From Polynucleobacter necessarius (GTDB taxonomy: Bacteria > Pseudomonadota > Gammaproteobacteria > Burkholderiales > Burkholderiaceae), in contig NZ_LT615227.1 in assembly GCF_900096755.1 (NCBI RefSeq), forward strand, positions 770,457 through 834,456: DNA of 64,000 bases, written 5' to 3'. Each line of letters opens with the position of its first letter. The first letter of the stretch is position 1. Below, in pieces: positions 58,747 to 64,000 of the stretch. The notes beneath the pieces were generated by a model. That model was not told where the DNA came from and ran no database searches. It saw nothing but the letters and a program-made list of their open reading frames with translations. The translations under genes were made by a program, and so were the position numbers.

Positions 58747-59683
58747 ATGTCTCAGACTTCTGAACTTATCTTTGCACCAGAATTGGACCAGCCAATTCGC
58801 TACATTGAGCGCACGCGCAATTACTACCTAGGCTTGGGGTACGACAATCCATATGTCTGGGCACACTTCATTGATGTACCGTTTACTCCGCTTGCAAAAC
58901 CTTTAAATCAATCTGTCCTGGCACTTATTACTACCGCAGTTCCCTATGATGCCGATAAGGGTCCCCAAGGCCCTGGCGCGCCTTACAACGCAGCAGCGAA
59001 GTTTTATCAGCCGTATCTGAAGCGCGTGATTGATGAGGTCGATCTGCGCATTGCCCATGTGGGCGTTGATCGAAAAAATGCCAACATGGAAGACAGCAAC
59101 TGCTGGTTTCCGTTAGCGGCAGCAAAACGAGCGCTCAGTTCAGGAAGAATCCAGGCGCTATCCCCACATTTTTACGGTCTGCCCACCAATCGCAGTCAGC
59201 GACACACTCTAGAAATAGATGCGCCAATTATTTTGGAAATGCTGAAAGTGGACAAAGTGGATGTTGCTGTGTTGATTCCCAATTGCCCAATTTGTCATCA
59301 AAAGCCAGAGCTTATTAGCGCGTTACCTAGAGGCAGCAGGTATACCCACAGTAGTCATGGGTGCTGCTAAAGATATTGTGGAGTATTGCGGTGTCCCAAG
59401 ATTTTTGTTTAGCGATTTTCCCTTGGGAAATGCCGCTGCAAAACCCTATGATGCGAGGTCCCAGGATGTGACTATGGACTTAGCTCTTAGCCTGATGGAA
59501 TCTGCTCCTGCAGCACGCACAACAGTTCAGTCGCCCATGGTGTGGTCCGCTGATCCAGCGTGGAAATTAGATTATTCCAATTTGGAAAGATTGTCTTCGC
59601 AAGAGATTGCTCACTTGCGAGAAGAGGCCGAGAATGCCAGGATTACTGCGCGCGAGCTTAGGCTAAAAAGCGTAGGGGGTTAA
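58747..59683 (+). pseudogene. GrdB-like (glycine/sarcosine/betaine reductase B family) protein, frameshifted
   Basis: Resembles the non-selenocysteine proteins annotated as glycine/betaine/sarcosine/D-proline reductase selenoprotein B family in burkholderias. The first 190 codons from ATG 58747 are clean (PIRYIERTRNYYLGLGYDNP, LNQSVLALITTAVPY, then VAVLIPNCPICHQ). An extra A near 59314 shifts the frame, which ends at TAA 59368-59370. The second part in the +1 frame reads LLARYLEAAGIPTVVMGAAK then GVPRFLFSDFPLGNAAAKP to 59683. No function is known for this aerobic form. The interrupting stop is TAA, so selenocysteine is not involved. Confidence 0.85.
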
Positions 59684-60684
59684 GTTTGTCTTGCGAGTGA
59701 ATATTCGCAAAGAGCATGTAGTGCAGCGCTAGCCTCGTTGGCGGGGAAGCTTGTCAGGCATTCCAGCGCGAGATCCGCTTCGCGTTTGGCTGCTGCTTGC
59801 GTGTAATCGAGTGCGCCTGAACTTTGTACGGCACTCAGAATTTGTGCAAACACATCATCGGGTAGATCTTGATTTTGTTCGATGGCGGCACGAACTAATA
59901 ATCGCTCTTCGTTACTGCCAATTTCTAATAAGTAAATTAGCGGTAGCGTAGGCTTGCCTTCGCGCAAATCATCCCCAGCATTTTTTCCTATCTGGGCGGC
60001 ATTGGCTGTGTAGTCCAAGAGGTCGTCCATGAGCTGAAATGCAGTGCCAATATGACGGCCGAATGCTGCAGCTTGTTCGCGCTGAGTATCTGAGGCGTTG
60101 GCCAAGATTGCGCCAAGCTCCGTTGAAGCTTCGAATAATTTGGCGGTTTTGTAGCGAATGACTTGGAGGTAACTTGCTTCATCTACTTCTGGGTCATTCA
60201 TATTGAGAAGCTGCAAAACTTCACCTTCGGCGATGGTGTTGGTGGCATCCGACAGAATTTGCATGACGCGAAGGTCATCAGGACCCACCATCATCTGAAA
60301 CGCCCTGGAGTACAGGAAGTCTCCAACCAGGACGCTGGCCGCATTGCCAAAAGCTGCATTGGCTGTTTCTCGACCCCTTCTGAGGGTGGATTCATCCACA
60401 ACATCGTCGTGAAGCAGGGTGGCGGTATGGATAAATTCGACAACCGCAGCCATTTCCAGGGTATGAGGGGTGTCTTTACCATTGGCTAGGGCCTTGGCTA
60501 CCAGCATGAGTAGGGCTGGTCTAACCCGTTTCCCACCCGCCTGGATGATATATGTGGAAATTTGGTCAATTAAGGCGACTTTTGAGGCTAAACGCTGGCG
60601 AATAACCTCATCTAAGGCCTTGAAATCTAAGGCAATTGGGGTCAGGATCTGGCTTAAGTCATTGGTTTTGACAGTGCTCGTCAT
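59680..60684 (-). CDS. ispB: Octaprenyl diphosphate synthase (polyprenyl synthetase)
   Basis: Builds the ubiquinone side chain from isopentenyl diphosphate. It has 334 residues. The two aspartate-rich motifs are LLHDDVVDESTLRRG and LMDDLLDY, with GGKRVRPALLML upstream. The chain length (C40) is assumed from the family next to rplU in proteobacteria. Its ATG (60682-60684) lies inside the divergent rplU promoter region. It overlaps the GrdB-like remnant by 4 bases at the 3' end. Confidence 0.93.
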   Translation of the reverse strand: MTSTVKTNDLSQILTPIALDFKALDEVIRQRLASKVALIDQISTYIIQAGGKRVRPALLMLVAKALANGKDTPHTLEMAAVVEFIHTATLLHDDVVDESTLRRGRETANAAFGNAASVLVGDFLYSRAFQMMVGPDDLRVMQILSDATNTIAEGEVLQLLNMNDPEVDEASYLQVIRYKTAKLFEASTELGAILANASDTQREQAAAFGRHIGTAFQLMDDLLDYTANAAQIGKNAGDDLREGKPTLPLIYLLEIGSNEERLLVRAAIEQNQDLPDDVFAQILSAVQSSGALDYTQAAAKREADLALECLTSFPANEASAALHALCEYSLARQT

Positions 60685-60696
60685 GCAAGATATAAT
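60668..60696 (+). promoter_or_regulatory. Consensus sigma-70 promoter for rplU-rpmA
   Basis: TTGACA (60668-60673) and TATAAT (60691-60696) with a 17-base spacer: a perfect consensus match. The -35 lies in the ispB coding sequence and the spacer covers the ispB start codon. A leader of roughly 58 bases would precede the rplU ATG. Confidence 0.85.
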
Positions 60697-60760
60697 AGTG
60701 GGCTTAGCTGGTCCAGGGTGAATTAGCTTAAATGTAGATATTAATTTGAGGTTTCAAACC

Positions 60761-61072
60761 ATGTACGCGGTCATAAAAACCGGTGGCAAACAGTATAAAG
60801 TTGCTGCAGGCGAAAAATTGAAAATAGAACAGATACCAGCGGAAATCGGCAGCGAAATCACTCTTGACCAGGTCCTCGCCGTTGGCGAAGGCGCATCACT
60901 GAAGTTAGGTGATCCATTGGTTAATGGTGCAGCCGTGATGGCCACTGTCGTCTCCCAAGGACGTCACGATAAAGTGACAATCTTTAAGATGCGCCGTCGC
61001 AAGCATTATCAAAAGCAACAAGGCCATCGTCAAAATTTCACTGAAATTTTGATCAATACGATTAAAGCCTAA
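60761..61072 (+). CDS. rplU: 50S ribosomal protein L21
   Basis: Ribosomal protein of the large subunit that binds 23S rRNA. ATG 60761 gives 103 residues beginning [14 protein letters not shown], the universal L21 start; an upstream TTG-type start at 60746 is not used. The C-terminal [20 protein letters not shown] segment is the L21 signature. Forms an operon with rpmA 20 bases on. Confidence 0.98.
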   Translation: MYAVIKTGGKQYKVAAGEKLKIEQIPAEIGSEITLDQVLAVGEGASLKLGDPLVNGAAVMATVVSQGRHDKVTIFKMRRRKHYQKQQGHRQNFTEILINTIKA

Positions 61073-61092
61073 TTCCAGAGTAGGAGAAAGAT

Positions 61093-61353
61093 ATGGCACA
61101 GAAAAAAGGCGGCGGCTCAACACGAAATGGCCGCGACTCAGAATCGAAACGCTTAGGCGTTAAGGTATTTGGCGGCGAGCGCATTAATGCTGGCAGCATC
61201 ATCATTCGTCAACGTGGCACACGTGTTCATCCAGGTGCTAACGTTGGTATTGGTAAAGATCACACTTTGTTTGCCTTAATTGACGGACAAGTGGAATTCG
61301 GCGTTAAGGGTGCTTTGAAGAAGGCCCAAGTTTCAATCTTGCCTCGTTCATAA
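61093..61353 (+). CDS. rpmA: 50S ribosomal protein L27
   Basis: Large-subunit protein whose N-terminus reaches the peptidyl transferase centre. It has 86 residues starting [20 protein letters not shown], with no cleavable N-terminal extension of the firmicute type. GAGAAAGAT lies before the ATG. Intact. Confidence 0.98.
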   Translation: MAQKKGGGSTRNGRDSESKRLGVKVFGGERINAGSIIIRQRGTRVHPGANVGIGKDHTLFALIDGQVEFGVKGALKKAQVSILPRS

Positions 61354-61411
61354 GGCGCCTGACTGAGACACGTTTGATTCAGATTAATTCCGAATTTAAC
61401 TCTTAGGAACA

Positions 61412-61436
61412 GGCCTCGCTAAGCGAGGCCTTTTTT
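61412..61436 (+). terminator. Terminator of rplU-rpmA abutting the obgE start
   Basis: GGCCTCGCT (61412-61420) and AGCGAGGCC (61422-61430), followed by TTTTTT (61431-61436). The obgE ATG is at 61441, only four bases later. The sole Shine-Dalgarno-like GAGG (61425-61428) is in the downstream arm of the stem. Confidence 0.9.
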
Positions 61437-61440
61437 ATTT

Positions 61441-62529
61441 ATGAAATTTATAGACGAAGCACGTATTGAAGTGATTGCCGGCCAAGGTGGCGCCGGAAGC
61501 GCCTCTATGCGCCGCGAAAAGTTTATTGAATTTGGCGGCCCTGATGGCGGCGATGGCGGCAAGGGCGGAAGCGTATGGGCGACAGCTGATCGCAACATCA
61601 ATACCTTGATCGACTATCGCTACGCCAAAACACACACCGCTAAAAATGGTGAGCCAGGGCGTGGTGCTGACTGCTATGGTCGCGCTGGTGATGATATTGA
61701 ATTGCGCATGCCAGTGGGCACCATTATTTCTGATTACGAAACTGGTGAGCCAATTGCTGACTTAACGACGCATGGCGAGCGTCTTTGTTTGGCGCAGGGC
61801 GGTGTTGGTGGCTGGGGAAATATTCACTTTAAGAGCAGCACCAATAGAGCGCCACGTCAAAAGACAAACGGCAAACCTGGTGAGCGTCGCAAACTAAAGC
61901 TGGAATTAAAAGTGTTGGCTGATGTTGGCTTGTTGGGCATGCCTAATGCTGGCAAGTCCACTTTGATCACTGCGGTTTCAAATGCTCGTCCAAAGATTGC
62001 TGACTATCCATTTACAACGCTTCATCCTAATTTGGGTGTGGTGCGCGTAGGCAATGAGCGCAGCTTTGTAATTGCCGATATCCCTGGCTTGATTGAAGGT
62101 GCTGCGGAAGGTGCTGGCTTAGGCCATCGCTTCTTGCGCCATTTACAGCGCACTGGCGTGCTTTTGCATCTGGTAGATATTGCACCATTTGATGAGAATG
62201 TGGACCCAGTGGCTGATGCTAATGCGATTGTGAATGAGCTGCGTAAATACGATGAAGCTTTAGTAGAAAAACCACGGTGGTTAGTTTTGAACAAGGTCGA
62301 TATGATTCCTGAAGAGGATCGTCAAAAAGCTGTTGCTGACTTTGTGAAAAAATTTAAGTGGAAGGGTCCAGTTTTTGAGATCTCCGCTTTGACGGGCCTG
62401 GGTTGCGACAAGCTTTGTTATTCATTGCAGGATTATTTGGATTCTGTGCGTCGTGATCGCGATGATGCTGAGGAACGCGCTCAGGATCCGCGCTATCAAG
62501 ACCAGGCTCAAGATAAAACTCCCGATTAA
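61441..62529 (+). CDS. obgE: GTPase ObgE/CgtA
   Basis: Essential GTPase in 50S ribosome assembly and stress control. It has 362 residues. The glycine-rich Obg domain ([35 protein letters not shown]) is followed by the G domain with G1 [10 protein letters not shown]3 [12 protein letters not shown] and G4 NKVD. The C-terminus is a short acidic tail. The start is fixed by the conserved N-terminus, although it immediately follows a terminator hairpin. Intact. Confidence 0.97.
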   Translation: MKFIDEARIEVIAGQGGAGSASMRREKFIEFGGPDGGDGGKGGSVWATADRNINTLIDYRYAKTHTAKNGEPGRGADCYGRAGDDIELRMPVGTIISDYETGEPIADLTTHGERLCLAQGGVGGWGNIHFKSSTNRAPRQKTNGKPGERRKLKLELKVLADVGLLGMPNAGKSTLITAVSNARPKIADYPFTTLHPNLGVVRVGNERSFVIADIPGLIEGAAEGAGLGHRFLRHLQRTGVLLHLVDIAPFDENVDPVADANAIVNELRKYDEALVEKPRWLVLNKVDMIPEEDRQKAVADFVKKFKWKGPVFEISALTGLGCDKLCYSLQDYLDSVRRDRDDAEERAQDPRYQDQAQDKTPD

Positions 62530-62556
62530 ATTACTTGTTTAATATTTTCTGCTGTT

Positions 62557-63345
62557 ATGAACGCCAAAAAAACTAAACGGATTGTTGTCAAAGTGGGCTC
62601 TAGCCTTGTAACCAATAATGGTGAAGGCTTGGATCATGCTGCGATTGCAATGTGGGCAGCGCAAATGGCAGAGTTATTAAAAGCTGGCCATGAAGTTTTG
62701 ATGGTAAGTTCTGGAGCGATTGCTGAAGGCATGCAACGTTTAGGTTGGGCTAAGCGTCCACAAGAGATCCATCAGCTACAGGCTGCAGCTGCAGTAGGGC
62801 AAATGGGTTTAGTGCAGGTTTATGAAAGCTGTTTTGCGCGCTTTAATTTGCGTAGCGCACAGATCTTATTGACCAATGCTGACTTGGCAAACGCTGAGCG
62901 TAATGCCAATGCGAAGGCTACTCTGGATACCTTATTAAAGCTGGGCGTTGTCCCAATTATTAATGAGAACGATACGGTTGTTACCGACGAAATCAAATTT
63001 GGTGATAACGATAGTCTCGCAGCTCTAGTGAGTAATTTAATTCAGGCGGACTTGTTAATTATTCTGACCGATCAGGGCGGTTTGTTTACGGCTGACCCAC
63101 GTCAAAATCCTGATGCAACACTCTTAACTGAAGCAATTGCAGGTGACCCTGCTTTAGAAAAAATGGCTGGCGGAGCTGCTAGCGAAATGAGTAAGGGCGG
63201 AATGCTGACTAAAGTCTTGGCTGCTAAGGTTGCAGTGAAAACAGGTACAGCGACAGTAATTGCTTCAGGGCGCGAACCCAATGTTCTGACTCGCCTGATG
63301 GCTGGCGAGAAACTTGGCACCTATTTGGCGCCAGCTCAAAATTAA
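62557..63345 (+). CDS. proB: Glutamate 5-kinase, kinase domain only
   Basis: First step of proline synthesis. It has 262 residues covering the amino acid kinase fold: [51 protein letters not shown] and [13 protein letters not shown]. The protein stops after GTYLAPAQN, where homologues such as E. coli ProB (about 367 residues) continue into a PUA domain of about 100 residues. The 3 bases to the next gene leave no space for PUA sequence in any frame. Kinase activity without PUA is known for other glutamate kinases, so it may still work. Confidence 0.92.
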   Translation: MNAKKTKRIVVKVGSSLVTNNGEGLDHAAIAMWAAQMAELLKAGHEVLMVSSGAIAEGMQRLGWAKRPQEIHQLQAAAAVGQMGLVQVYESCFARFNLRSAQILLTNADLANAERNANAKATLDTLLKLGVVPIINENDTVVTDEIKFGDNDSLAALVSNLIQADLLIILTDQGGLFTADPRQNPDATLLTEAIAGDPALEKMAGGAASEMSKGGMLTKVLAAKVAVKTGTATVIASGREPNVLTRLMAGEKLGTYLAPAQN

Positions 63346-63348
63346 TTC

Positions 63349-63913
63349 TTAATTCATTTCACCAAAAGAGTTGGTTGGTTTTGTGCCGCCATTAAACTCT
63401 TTTGGATTGAGTGACTGGAGTATCGCTCTGATGCTCTTTTCTTGGTTGTTGAAGTTACAAAAAGCCCCTTGCGCTAAAGCTGCTTGATAGCGATTCGCTA
63501 TATCGCTTTGGATTGCTCGCCAGCTAGATAGTGGGTTTTCTTTCCAGGAATTATTTTCAAGGGTTCCATAAAGGCGCCATTGGAAAGAGTCACAACAAAT
63601 ACCTTCGTATTGAGTTTGTTGGCCTCCGCTGGGGTTGGTAATGACCACGATATAGCGTGTAACACTATCTGCTCCAATCTGAATTGAATTCGTATCTACG
63701 GCAAACTTAAAAATAGTGCGCTGAGAAACATAGAAGGGAACAAGCGATGCCTGTGGGTGGATTTAAGGGCATTGTGGTTACACCCTCTTTAAACACCATG
63801 GGTGCGAATGGGTCAAGGCCACTTTGTAATGGGTCTCCGGCACAGCCATACAGGGCGCCAATAAGACTGAGGCAGCTTGCATAGAGGCTAACTTTTCGCA
63901 AAGCATTATTCAT
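63349..63913 (-). pseudogene. CNP1-like lipoprotein, frameshifted
   Basis: Resembles the CNP1-like family of burkholderias, a small lipoprotein found between proB and rppH there. ATG 63913 gives a signal peptide with lipobox LYGC (Cys about 24). After MPLNPPTGIA an extra base near 63745 shifts the frame, which ends at 63707. The rest continues in the other frame (LVPFYVSQRTIFKFAVDTNS to GTKPTNSFGEMN, stop 63349). Total about 187 residues if joined. Function of the family is unknown. The first gene piece overlaps the end of the upstream CDS by 8 bases. Confidence 0.8.
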
Positions 63914-64000
63914 TTTCTTTATCCGATTTTTCAGAAGATTTATGGGTATCTTCATTGCCAGCATAAAAAGACTGGAATAGATCAAGTGGCGAGCCCCATG
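63906..64000 (-). CDS. 3' end of an unidentified CDS, probably rppH by synteny
   Basis: A minus-strand frame open from base 64000 to TAA at 63906-63908, encoding WGSPLDLFQSFYAGNEDTHK and a Lys/Ser/Glu-rich tail. It is compatible with the variable C-terminal tail of RNA pyrophosphohydrolase, which precedes the CNP1-like gene in Burkholderia, but no NUDIX motif is inside the window, so the assignment rests on gene order only. Confidence 0.4.
   Translation of the reverse strand, partial: WGSPLDLFQSFYAGNEDTHKSSEKSDKENE

Noticed and set aside
58747..59683. Selenocysteine insertion in the GrdB-like gene or at the bioF TGA
   Set aside because: The GrdB-like gene is interrupted by TAA after a frameshift, and its motif positions are Cys. 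The bioF TGA stands at an Arg position with no plausible selenocysteine role.

Overview
The window reads as a chromosomal segment of a betaproteobacterium of the family Burkholderiaceae, most likely a Polynucleobacter. The grounds are protein similarity recalled from that lineage, base composition in the mid-40s percent G+C by eye, and gene order (rpe-trpEGDC, a complete dcw cluster followed by lpxC, a DciA-like gene and secA, then argJ-DUF815-mutT-zapD-coaE, and ispB-rplU-rpmA-obgE-proB). No database search was possible, so the genus is inference.

The striking property is gene decay. Among roughly 60 protein genes, about a dozen carry clear lesions (in-frame stops, one-base frameshifts, small deletions), while essential genes beside them are intact. 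Broken genes are bioA, bioF, bioD, bioB, mraZ, a xanthine-dehydrogenase-type molybdenum subunit, a GspE/PilB-like ATPase, a sodium:solute symporter, a GrdB-like reductase protein and a CNP1-like lipoprotein. The DUF815 ATPase has lost its last residues, and apaG carries two frameshifts that cancel each other. This fits recent genome erosion in a host-dependent bacterium, such as the obligate ciliate-endosymbiont Polynucleobacter lineage. A sequencing-error explanation for the single-base indels cannot be excluded from sequence alone.

Layout: 1-4478 (minus) ung (partial), an M61 peptidase, dsbC and a UbiH-type hydroxylase; 4519-6704 ychF, a winged-helix regulator and a small MASE1-like membrane protein; 6685-11319 (minus) tryptophan genes trpE-G-D-C behind rpe; 11351-13835 apaG, a 37-residue membrane ORF, mltA and an enoyl-CoA hydratase; 13864-19580 an M20 hydrolase and the ruined biotin genes, including a 12-copy hexanucleotide repeat in bioD; 19592-20221 coq7; 20434-37971 the dcw cluster from mraZ to ftsZ, tightly overlapping and intact apart from mraZ, preceded by a recognisable promoter and MraZ operator; 38089-42888 peroxiredoxin, lpxC, DciA-like, secA; 43062-45662 a decayed molybdenum hydroxylase pair; 45744-49715 argJ, DUF815 ATPase, mutT, zapD, coaE; 49670-52287 a short-form pilus/secretion set; 52284-55174 CorC-type protein, ogt, squalene/phytoene-synthase-like; 55293-59683 symporter remnant, ketopantoate reductase, FAH-family protein, GrdB-like remnant; 59680-64000 ispB, rplU-rpmA, obgE, proB, CNP1-like remnant and the end of a gene that is probably rppH.

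Functionally the region holds envelope construction (MurC-G, MraY, Ddl, FtsI/W, LpxC), division (FtsL/Q/A/Z, ZapD), protein export (SecA), quinone synthesis (Coq7, IspB, UbiH-type), tryptophan and arginine synthesis. These are kept, while biotin synthesis, a molybdenum hydroxylase, transport and pilus functions are being lost. No stretch longer than 300 bases lacks a gene; the longest gap is the 271-base mraZ leader. I saw no tRNA, rRNA, insertion sequence, prophage or CRISPR array, and no convincing new defence or mobile system.
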